From assembly GCA_002591625.1 (NCBI GenBank), contig PCDB01000050.1, positions 22,338 through 27,483 of the forward strand: a DNA stretch of 5,146 nt. The letters are read 5' to 3'. Made by a program: the position numbers and the translations under genes. Positions 1-4,916 of this stretch are shown here, piece by piece. The notes beneath the pieces are model-generated. The model had not been told where the DNA came from. It did no database searches and saw nothing but the letters and a program-made list of their open reading frames with translations. The first letter of the stretch is position 1, and every line of letters begins with the position of its first letter. The stretch comes from Porticoccaceae bacterium. GTDB lineage: Bacteria; Pseudomonadota; Gammaproteobacteria; Pseudomonadales; Porticoccaceae.

Positions 1-405
1 AGGGCATATGAGGTTGGCTTGGCGGAAATGGGGTTGCGAGAGTCGGTTGGACTTCTGGCATACTCGCCGTTGGCGTTTGGCGTGTTGACTGGAAAGTATC
101 TTGGAAATCAGTTGCCAGAAAATTCAAGATTGGCGCTTTGGTCCAGATTTTCTCGTTATTCCAGTGAACTTGCCACTTCAGCGACCCAAGCTTATTTGGA
201 AGTTGCAAAGAAACATTCGATGAGCTTAGCAAAGATGTCCCTGGCCTTCATTTGTCATCAGCCGTTTGTAGCTAGTTGCCTAATTGGCGCGACCACCATG
301 GAGCAACTGAAGGAGAATATTTCGTGTTCCAATTTGATATTGAGCGCTGAGATTTTGGACGACATAGGTAAAATAAACTCACAGTTTCCGTCACCTGCAG
401 CTTGA
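1..405 (+). CDS. tas: Tas-type NADP(H)-dependent aldo/keto reductase, C-terminal part (5' end outside the window)
   Basis: The reading frame is open from base 1 (it begins R-A-Y-E-V-G-L-A-E) and stops at TGA 403-405, giving about 134 residues. Tas proteins are near 350 residues, so roughly the last 40% of a TIM-barrel oxidoreductase is present. Visible family features are the beta-strand and loop segment L-L-A-Y-S-P-L-A-F-G-V-L-T-G-K-Y, an S-R-F-S-R-Y motif, and near the C-terminus Q-P-F-V-A-S followed by I-G-A-T-T-M-E-Q-L-K-E-N-I. That last stretch is the usual binding region for the NADPH 2'-phosphate and adenine. All closely match E. coli Tas as I remember it. The natural substrate of Tas is not settled, so only a general carbonyl reductase role can be given. 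The catalytic Asp-Tyr-Lys-His residues lie upstream of the window. The gene converges on yggT with 22 bp between the stop codons. A TTG at 19 is internal, not a start. Confidence 0.87.
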   Translation, partial: RAYEVGLAEMGLRESVGLLAYSPLAFGVLTGKYLGNQLPENSRLALWSRFSRYSSELATSATQAYLEVAKKHSMSLAKMSLAFICHQPFVASCLIGATTMEQLKENISCSNLILSAEILDDIGKINSQFPSPAA

Positions 406-406
406 G

Positions 407-433
407 TTTTAGGATAGCCCAGCTATGCTAAAA
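407..433. repeat. Imperfect inverted repeat between the convergent tas and yggT ends
   Basis: TTTTAG (407-412) pairs with CTAAAA (428-433), and inside it ATAGC (414-418) pairs with GCTAT (422-426) around a CCA loop, with one G/G mismatch (413/427). It occupies the whole convergent gap and includes the yggT stop codon (428-430). Its position suggests a shared transcription end. However, the run outside the stem is A-rich on the + strand and does not give a U-tract after the hairpin on either strand, so it is not a canonical intrinsic terminator. Confidence 0.4.
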
Positions 434-979
434 AAATTGCAAAACGATACTTTTTAGGAGTGGAAGTATTCTGGCCTGGATCATCAGTAAAGTAATAATC
501 GCGACCATGGAAGATATATCTATGATTCCAATTGGCGGAATAATTCTTCTGAAAGGATTTAAATAGGGCTCAACAATCTCTCCGATCAAACGAACATGAG
601 GGTGGTGTAACGCCTGCAACCAGCTGGCTAGGGCTATAATCACGATACCCCAAAAGTAGATTTCTGTAACTAAGCCAAGGACGTCAAAGATAGCAACTAA
701 GAAATGTGCTCCGATACCAAGATATATAAGTTTGCCTGAGGCTAATATGATCCAGTAGTAAAGCCATTTTGATAAGATGGCTCCCATCAGTGCCGCGGTG
801 TTGAGGTTCCGAATGGTCGGACAGATTTTATGAAGTGGTTCAACTACAGGAGCTGTTGTTTTCAACACCGCCTGCGAGAGCGGGTTAAAAAAATCGGCTT
901 GCACCAATTGAAGCAAAAACCTAAATATTAATAGTAAAGCAAATAGATCAGTTAGCAATTTAAAGATGTCAATGACCAT
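428..979 (-). CDS. yggT: YggT family integral membrane protein
   Basis: The protein has 183 residues, close to the E. coli family member (about 188). It contains the two copies of the YGGT module that define the family. The first is a hydrophobic helix (about residues 5-27) followed by D-F-F-N-P-L-S-Q and a P-V-V-E-P-L-H segment (29-56). The second is a helix around 103-121 followed by H-P-H-V-R, E-P-Y-L-N-P-F-R-R and I-P-P-I-G (126-151) and a final helix (about 154-170). Further hydrophobic stretches at about 62-80 and 85-102 indicate an inner-membrane protein with several crossings. The biochemical role is unknown; family members have been linked to osmotic or ion homeostasis. The ATG at 979 matches the family N-terminus, but no clear Shine-Dalgarno sequence precedes it. 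It is the last gene of the leftward group, 34 bp after proC, consistent with the common yggS-proC-yggT order. Confidence 0.93.
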   Translation of the reverse strand: MVIDIFKLLTDLFALLLIFRFLLQLVQADFFNPLSQAVLKTTAPVVEPLHKICPTIRNLNTAALMGAILSKWLYYWIILASGKLIYLGIGAHFLVAIFDVLGLVTEIYFWGIVIIALASWLQALHHPHVRLIGEIVEPYLNPFRRIIPPIGIIDISSMVAIITLLMIQARILPLLKSIVLQFF

Positions 980-984
980 AGTTC

Positions 985-1001
985 AAAAAATCAGATTCTG
1001 A
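985..1001 (-). other. Small terminator-like hairpin with a T6 run in the proC-yggT gap
   Basis: On the + strand, TCAGATTCTGA (991-1001) is an 11-bp palindrome with one central base, next to AAAAAA (985-990). In the leftward transcript this reads UCAG-AAU-CUGA followed by six U, then six more bases to the yggT ATG. Stem plus U-run has the layout of an intrinsic terminator, but a 4-bp stem is very short. It may cause only weak read-through control of yggT, or nothing. Confidence 0.22.
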
Positions 1002-1013
1002 GGGGTTCGAGAT

Positions 1014-1835
1014 TCAGGCCGAGTAATCATGAGAAATCTCCCGAGAGCGCCTGACTGCATTGGCCATGGCTTTGCGAAATAAGTCCTCTATTCCTCTATC
1101 CTGAAAGGTTTTCACAGCCGCTTCTGTCGTGCCCCCAGGTGAGGTAACTTGGCGTCGAAGCTCATGCATGTTGAGTGAAGATGACTGCGCTAACTCAGCA
1201 GTCCCAAGTGCCGTTTGTGTTATCAAGTCTAATGCCATTTCCACTGGCAATCCCAACTCTTTTGCGACGTTTTGCATGATCTCAAATATGAGAAGAAAGT
1301 ATGCTGGAGCGCTTCCTGAAACTGCAGTTATTAAGTCAATATGAGATTCATCTTCTACCCAACAGGTATAGCCAACAGCGCCGAATATTTTTTCAATAGT
1401 TGCCTTTTGAGCAGATAGTACGTTCACATTTGCATACAGTCCCGTAGCGCCTGACATCACCATTGCCGGTGTGTTTGGCATTGCTCTCACAATACTTGCA
1501 TTTTTACCAAGGCACTTCACAATTTGTTTTACAGGTATTCCAGCGGCTATGGATACGATTACTGATGGAGAGGTTAGCTGAGGGGCCAAATCTTTTACAA
1601 CGGCTAATAGGATCTGAGGTTTTACTGCAAGGACAATGACATCAGCATCTTTTGACACAGCAACGTTGTCAGAGATCGCAGCAACTTGATACATGTCCTC
1701 AATCCTTTTGCACGCGTCCGCGTTGATATCACTGACACGTATGGACTGGCGTGAATGTCCTTTAGCTAGAAGGCCTTGTATTAGGCATGTTGCCATGTTG
1801 CCCCCACCAATGAATGCAATTGAGCTTTCAGTCAT
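1014..1835 (-). CDS. proC: Pyrroline-5-carboxylate reductase
   Basis: The enzyme reduces L-1-pyrroline-5-carboxylate to L-proline with NAD(P)H, the last step of proline synthesis, in the cytoplasm. The 273-residue length is standard for the family. Residues 6-15 (I-A-F-I-G-G-G-N-M-A) form the Rossmann dinucleotide-binding loop. A-V-K-P-Q at 70-74, R-A-M-P-N-T-P at 117-123 and V-S-G-S-A-P-A-Y at 172-179 are the usual cofactor and substrate elements. The P5CR signature around V-T-S-P-G-G-T-T-E-A-A (230-240) is intact in the C-terminal helical dimerisation domain. The ATG at 1833-1835 overlaps the yggS stop codon as ATGA, and a GGAG (complement of 1841-1844) lies 5 nt upstream inside yggS. Translation is therefore probably coupled to yggS. 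The conserved yggS-proC pairing fits the shared amino-acid and PLP theme proposed for these genes. Confidence 0.98.
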   Translation of the reverse strand: MTESSIAFIGGGNMATCLIQGLLAKGHSRQSIRVSDINADACKRIEDMYQVAAISDNVAVSKDADVIVLAVKPQILLAVVKDLAPQLTSPSVIVSIAAGIPVKQIVKCLGKNASIVRAMPNTPAMVMSGATGLYANVNVLSAQKATIEKIFGAVGYTCWVEDESHIDLITAVSGSAPAYFLLIFEIMQNVAKELGLPVEMALDLITQTALGTAELAQSSSLNMHELRRQVTSPGGTTEAAVKTFQDRGIEDLFRKAMANAVRRSREISHDYSA

Positions 1836-2548
1836 AAGCGCTCCGATGAATCAGCAACGTGTCTGGCGCCAAATATATCCGTACCGACGCGGACTATGGT
1901 AGCTCCTTCCTTTATCGCGGCTTCCAAATCAAATGACATTCCCATTGAAAGAGTATCTAATTTCTGACACTTGTCTAGTCTAGCATTTACCTCTTCTCGC
2001 AATTTAACTAATTTTCTAAAAACTTTTCGCTGACAATCATGAGTAATTCGAGGGGCGGGAATCGCCATCAAACCACGTAACTTAATTTGAGGAAGCTCCA
2101 CGATTCGGTCCACGGTTTCGGCTAGGTGATATGCAGCTATGCCATGTTTCGTCGGTTCGTTGTCTATGTTGACTTGAATGCAGACATTTAGTGGGGATAA
2201 GCTTGCTGGCCTTTGATCGCTCAAACGCCGTGCCGTCTTGACTTGATCCAAACTATGAATCCAATCGAAGTTAGTGGCAACGATTTTGGTCTTATTTGCC
2301 TGCAAGGGGCCTATAAAATGCCAATTGATAGCTTTATTCTCTGTTGCCTTGATTTTTTTGATGCCTTCTTGCACATAATTTTCTCCAAAACTATACAGGC
2401 CACATTTAATGGCTTCATTAACAGCGGTCAGATTTTGTGTTTTGGTGACAGCGAGGAGCAAGATTTCGTCCTCGTCACGTCCGGCTTTTTTAGCGGCCTT
2501 TTTAATCCGTTGTTTTACAATATCGATACGGTCAGCTAGCGTGGACAT
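1832..2548 (-). CDS. yggS: YggS/PROSC family pyridoxal phosphate homeostasis protein
   Basis: This is a cytoplasmic PLP-binding protein that buffers or delivers pyridoxal 5'-phosphate; no enzyme activity is known for the family. At 238 residues it has the usual length and the single-domain alanine-racemase-like TIM barrel. Lys36 in L-L-A-V-T-K-T is the expected Schiff-base lysine. F-G-E-N-Y-V-Q-E (54-61), H-F-I-G-P-L-Q-A-N-K (77-86), S-M-G-M-S-F-D-L-E-A-A-I (201-212) and V-R-V-G-T-D-I-F-G-A-R (219-229) are the family motifs, including the phosphate-binding glycine and serine loops. The Asp in R-V-G-T-D is often Ala or Ser in relatives, a small variation. The ATG at 2546-2548 fits the family N-terminus, although only a weak purine stretch precedes it. 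The stop codon overlaps the proC start by 4 bp. It is probably the first gene of a yggS-proC-yggT unit. Confidence 0.97.
   Translation of the reverse strand: MSTLADRIDIVKQRIKKAAKKAGRDEDEILLLAVTKTQNLTAVNEAIKCGLYSFGENYVQEGIKKIKATENKAINWHFIGPLQANKTKIVATNFDWIHSLDQVKTARRLSDQRPASLSPLNVCIQVNIDNEPTKHGIAAYHLAETVDRIVELPQIKLRGLMAIPAPRITHDCQRKVFRKLVKLREEVNARLDKCQKLDTLSMGMSFDLEAAIKEGATIVRVGTDIFGARHVADSSERL
1841..1844 (-). promoter_or_regulatory. proC ribosome binding site inside yggS
   Basis: The leftward strand reads GGAG five bases before the proC ATG. Because it lies within the end of yggS and the genes overlap as ATGA, ribosomes finishing yggS can restart on proC directly. It supports the chosen proC start. 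Confidence 0.6.
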
Positions 2549-2661
2549 TAAAAATTTTCTCGGCGTTGATTTGGATGAAAAGCATGATGTCTGCTATTAG
2601 GGCCCCATGATTTCTGTAAACAATTTTCATTCGACGTGCTCGAGATGTTTATGGCACTGAA

Positions 2662-3099
2662 TTAAGGTGTTTGCCCCAGACTTGGGTTTTCGAGCCAACT
2701 CTGAAGAATAAGCGCTGCGGCTAAATCATCCACCTTGTTTGAGAGCTTACCATCTAAAGTACGACGCTGCTCCTTGGCTTCCCGACTAGTTAATCTTTCA
2801 TCCATCATTTCTGCTTTGCGCCCAAATCGATTTTGCAGTGACAGGGCAAATTTTCTGGATTCATGGCTCAAATCGCTTTCTGTTAAATCCATATTTAATG
2901 GAAGTCCGACAACAAAGATATCCGGCTCCCAGTCCATTATTATTTTATCTAGCGATACCCAGTCAGGAATACCATTCCTTGCATTGACAATTGTCAGAGC
3001 AGATGAAGTGTGAGTGACTGTTTGACCAGTAGCTATGCCGATTTGCTTTTTACCAAAATCAAAGCCCAAAACCTTCTTGGTTTTGGTACAATCATGCAT
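2662..3099 (-). CDS. ruvX: RuvX/YqgF family RNase H-fold nuclease (putative Holliday junction resolvase / pre-16S rRNA nuclease)
   Basis: YqgF proteins trim the 5' end of pre-16S rRNA and are also called putative Holliday junction resolvases; they are cytoplasmic. The 145-residue product has the whole domain. The first strand, G-F-D-F-G-K-K-Q-I-G (12-21), carries Asp14. V-V-G-L-P-L-N-M-D (63-71) is the most typical family motif. D-E-R-L-T-S (100-105) carries Glu101. K-V-D-D-L-A-A-A-L-I-L-Q (122-133) carries the last acidic residue, most likely Asp124. The expected acidic catalytic set is therefore intact. The ATG at 3097-3099 lies inside the end of yqgE (8-bp overlap) with only a poor Shine-Dalgarno match, so translation is probably coupled to yqgE. 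The yqgE-ruvX pair is a standard gammaproteobacterial neighbourhood. Downstream, the gap to yggS is 113 bp and the usual following pyr genes are missing. Confidence 0.95.
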   Translation of the reverse strand: MHDCTKTKKVLGFDFGKKQIGIATGQTVTHTSSALTIVNARNGIPDWVSLDKIIMDWEPDIFVVGLPLNMDLTESDLSHESRKFALSLQNRFGRKAEMMDERLTSREAKEQRRTLDGKLSNKVDDLAAALILQSWLENPSLGQTP

Positions 3100-3646
3100 G
3101 TCCGGAATCTAGTGATAATCGGTCGAGATCAATTCCAATAGAGGAGGCTGCCGCATAGGCTCTATCTCCGCAGTCAGTGCTAAAAATTATCGCAGAGTCA
3201 GCTGGAACGGTTAACCAGCTGTTCTGAACCAGTTCTTCCTCGAGCTGACCCGCGCCCCAACTAGAATAGCCTAGAGTTATCAAGGCGTTTTCCGGGCCGT
3301 TACCAGCGGCTATATCAGTGAGAATGTCTTTTGAAGCAGTTAAACTGATATCCTCTGAAATGGCCACAGTGGATTCCCATTTTTGTTCGCAGCTTTTGTG
3401 GAGAATAAAACCACGGTCCCGCTGGACTGGGCCTCCTGAAAATACTCTAGAATCACCGCTCTCCTTGTGGTATCTGAGCTGCAGCTGGTCAAATATCGCT
3501 TTCAACGGGATATCCATTTGATTATTTATTATCAAACCCATAGCACCTTTTTCACTATGCTCGCATATGTAAACAACGGCGTTAGAGAAATTAGGATCCA
3601 TCAACCCTGGCATGGCAAGCAGAAAGTGGTTTTTTAGATTGTGCAT
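3092..3646 (-). CDS. yqgE: YqgE/AlgH family protein (DUF179)
   Basis: YqgE/AlgH proteins are conserved but their molecular function is not established; in Pseudomonas AlgH was tied to alginate regulation. From the preferred start this product has 184 residues (E. coli about 187). Family features, counted from that start, are H-F-L-L-A-M-P near 8-14, V-V-Y-I-C-E-H with G-A-M-G-L-I-I-N near 24-42, the G-G-P...D-R-G-F-I-L-H block near 71-83, G-Y-S-S-W-G-A-G-Q-L-E-E-E near 126-138, and a terminal G-H-A as in E. coli. Start choice: the frame can also begin at ATG 3665-3667, seven codons earlier. That ATG has AAGGA directly touching it with no spacing, whereas the ATG at 3644-3646 aligns with the E. 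coli N-terminus (M-x-L-x-x-H-F). I prefer the latter, but AlgH proteins with a longer N-terminus exist. It follows gshB and overlaps ruvX by 8 bp. Confidence 0.93.
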   Translation of the reverse strand: MHNLKNHFLLAMPGLMDPNFSNAVVYICEHSEKGAMGLIINNQMDIPLKAIFDQLQLRYHKESGDSRVFSGGPVQRDRGFILHKSCEQKWESTVAISEDISLTASKDILTDIAAGNGPENALITLGYSSWGAGQLEEELVQNSWLTVPADSAIIFSTDCGDRAYAAASSIGIDLDRLSLDSGHA

Positions 3647-3667
3647 TTTGTCAGCTCTTGTTCCCAT

Positions 3668-3694
3668 TCCTTAATATTAAGGACTGATTAAGGA
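3668..3694. repeat. Perfect 16-bp palindrome plus a third direct half-site upstream of yqgE
   Basis: TCCTTAATATTAAGGA at 3668-3683 is a perfect dyad with half-site ATTAAGGA. A further identical copy of ATTAAGGA lies at 3687-3694, 11 bp (about one helical turn) from the second half. The dyad abuts the upstream yqgE ATG (3665-3667). In the leftward RNA the distal half (complement of 3687-3695) could pair over 9 bp with the complement of 3667-3675, in competition with the compact 16-bp dyad. It could be a repressor site or an RNA element over the start; the binding factor is unknown. Confidence 0.5.
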
Positions 3695-3717
3695 AACTCA
3701 AGGGGTCACCGCTTAAC

Positions 3718-3747
3718 TTTTTATTTTTTTCCATCACTCTTTAACAA
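3718..3747 (-). promoter_or_regulatory. Possible sigma70-type promoter for yqgE-ruvX
   Basis: Leftward strand: TTGTTA (complement of 3742-3747), an 18-bp spacer, then TAAAAA (complement of 3718-3723), each matching 4 of 6 consensus bases. The spacer and -10 form an A-rich run that may bend DNA. The palindromic half-sites lie just downstream, around the expected transcript start and leader. AT-rich sequence makes chance matches common, and read-through from gshB is an alternative. Confidence 0.25.
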
Positions 3748-3756
3748 GTCCATCGA

Positions 3757-4716
3757 TTAGCTACTCGTTTCATTTCTATATTTGTCTATCGCTGAGATAA
3801 GAAGGCCGCCTATATTTAGGCCAGTTGACCGCTCTATCTCGCGAACACAAGTTGGGCTAGTAACATTTATTTCAGTCAAAAAGTTTCCGATTACGTCTAG
3901 GCCCACGAAAAATAAACCTCTCTTCGTGAGCTCAGGAGCAACTTGGTTGGCTATCCAGCGATCTCGCTCGGTCAACGGTTGTACAATGCCTGTTCCACCC
4001 ACAGCCAAATTCCCCCTAAAATCGTTTTTTCCGGGCAGTCTGGCTAAACAGAATGGTATGACTTCTCCACCAACGATTAAAATTCTTTTGTCACCGGCGG
4101 CAATTTCAGGGATATACTTTTGAGCCATAATTGTTCGGCGCCCTTCTTGTGTTAATGTTTCTAAAATGACATTTACATTAGAATCGTTTCCTTGCACTCG
4201 AAAGATCGATTTTCCACCCATGCCATCTAGAGGTTTGAGAACGACATCGTTATGAGTAGCTAAAAATTCTTTTAGGCGCGTTTTATTCCGGCTTACAAGG
4301 ATGGGCGGAGTGCATTCAGGAAATTCAGTAGCAAAAATCTTCTCATTACAGTCACGCAAGCTGCTTGGGCTATTGACCACCAAACAACCACGTTTTTCGG
4401 CCGCTTCCAGTATATAGGTAGAATAAATATATTCGCTGTCAAAAGGAGGGTCTTTTCTCATTAGAATTACGTCAAGTTTTTCGATCACTTCAATAGAGGA
4501 CGATTGTTTTTCATACCATTTATCTGGTTTTTTAAATACTTTAATCGGAGTCATCAAAGCTTTGGGGAGACAATTTTCAATAAATAGGTCGGTTTGCCCC
4601 ATAGAATAAATTTCATAGCCAGCTTGCTGAGCTGCAATCAGTAATGCCAATGTTGTATCTTTGCGGTAATTAATCCCTTCAATTGGATCCATTACGACTC
4701 CAAGTGTCTTTTTCAA
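3757..4716 (-). CDS. gshB: Glutathione synthetase
   Basis: The enzyme joins gamma-glutamylcysteine and glycine with ATP to give glutathione in the cytoplasm, the second step of its synthesis. The 319 residues cover the whole protein (E. coli about 316). The N-terminal domain begins L-G-V-V-M-D-P (5-11), followed by M-R-K-D-P-P-F-D (86-93) and N-S-P-S-S-L-R-D-C-N-E-K (115-126). The ATP-grasp part shows K-P-L-D-G-M-G-G (161-168), D-K-R-I-L-I-V (209-215), R-G-N-L-A-V-G-G-T-G (234-243) and the metal-binding T-E-I-N-V-T-S-P-T-C (281-290). The start is TTG at 4714-4716: the first ATG downstream (codon 9) lies inside the conserved V-M-D-P motif, while the TTG has AGGAGA six bases upstream and matches the family N-terminus. 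It diverges from rpe and is followed after 89-110 bp by yqgE. Confidence 0.98.
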   Translation of the reverse strand: MKKTLGVVMDPIEGINYRKDTTLALLIAAQQAGYEIYSMGQTDLFIENCLPKALMTPIKVFKKPDKWYEKQSSSIEVIEKLDVILMRKDPPFDSEYIYSTYILEAAEKRGCLVVNSPSSLRDCNEKIFATEFPECTPPILVSRNKTRLKEFLATHNDVVLKPLDGMGGKSIFRVQGNDSNVNVILETLTQEGRRTIMAQKYIPEIAAGDKRILIVGGEVIPFCLARLPGKNDFRGNLAVGGTGIVQPLTERDRWIANQVAPELTKRGLFFVGLDVIGNFLTEINVTSPTCVREIERSTGLNIGGLLISAIDKYRNETSS

Positions 4717-4722
4717 CCCACG

Positions 4723-4728
4723 TCTCCT
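4723..4728 (-). promoter_or_regulatory. Strong Shine-Dalgarno sequence for the TTG start of gshB
   Basis: The leftward strand reads AGGAGA here, six bases before the TTG at 4716-4714. It is the best ribosome binding site in the window, and it fixes the non-ATG start of gshB. Confidence 0.75.
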
Positions 4729-4758
4729 GAATTGCTCTCATATCTTGAGTATCTCTGC

Positions 4759-4764
4759 ATTGTA
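4759..4764 (-). promoter_or_regulatory. Possible -10 element of the gshB promoter
   Basis: The leftward strand reads TACAAT (5 of 6 to TATAAT). A transcript starting about 7 bases further on, near 4752, would give a leader of roughly 36 nt containing the Shine-Dalgarno site. No good -35 hexamer is present at 16-18 bp, so the call is tentative. Confidence 0.3.
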
Positions 4765-4774
4765 TCTCAGCAGC

Positions 4775-4806
4775 ATTTTAAAAACCTGTCTCATGTATTT
4801 TAAAAT
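4775..4806. promoter_or_regulatory. Paired AT-rich TTTTAAAA motifs in the gshB-rpe divergent region; possible rpe promoter
   Basis: ATTTTAAAA occurs at 4775-4783 and again at 4797-4805 (the second inside the 10-bp palindrome 4797-4806), 22 bp apart, about two helical turns. On the + strand TTTAAA (4777-4782), an 18-bp spacer and TAAAAT (4801-4806) can be read as a promoter for rpe with a leader of about 100 nt. Base composition alone could produce this. Confidence 0.22.
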
Positions 4807-4901
4807 CTACTGGACTTTGCTGTGATTCATTGCTTTCATACAGATATTTCGGGTTTCTAGTGTCTGATTCTCGGCAGGTTCGCCGTGCTGAATGAATTTT
4901 T

Positions 4902-4908
4902 AGAAGAG
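4902..4908 (+). promoter_or_regulatory. rpe ribosome binding site
   Basis: AGAAGAG, a modest Shine-Dalgarno match, lies eight bases before the ATG at 4917. It supports that start, which also matches the family N-terminus. Confidence 0.4.
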
Positions 4909-4916
4909 TATTCGCC

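Noticed and set aside
2213..2539. 108-codon open frame on the + strand within yggS
   Set aside because: It lies fully antisense to yggS, which has intact family motifs; the low-complexity hydrophobic translation has no recognisable family.
2574..2609. Short ATG frame on the + strand (11 codons) in the ruvX-yggS gap, where pilT would start in Pseudomonas
   Set aside because: Its residues do not resemble the PilT N-terminus and it ends at once. There is no sign of a gene remnant.
2594..2623. Possible promoter for yggS on the - strand (TTTACA or TTGTTT upstream, TAATAG downstream)
   Set aside because: TTTACA is a good -35 match, but the spacing to TAATAG is 15 bp and TAATAG matches the -10 consensus at only 3 of 6 bases; TTGTTT at 18 bp is also poor. 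A yggS promoter is expected in this gap but I cannot place it.
3719..3730. T-rich run on the + strand downstream of gshB as a terminator
   Set aside because: The T-run is on the strand opposite to gshB transcription and no stable stem precedes it; the gshB transcript sees only A residues here.
3782..4123. 113-codon open frame on the + strand within gshB
   Set aside because: It is antisense to the conserved C-terminal ATP-grasp half of gshB, with no plausible start signal or family resemblance.
4872..4885. CGGC...GCCG stem in the rpe leader as a riboswitch or attenuator
   Set aside because: Only four pairs around a six-base loop, with no U-tract or alternative pairing; too weak to call.
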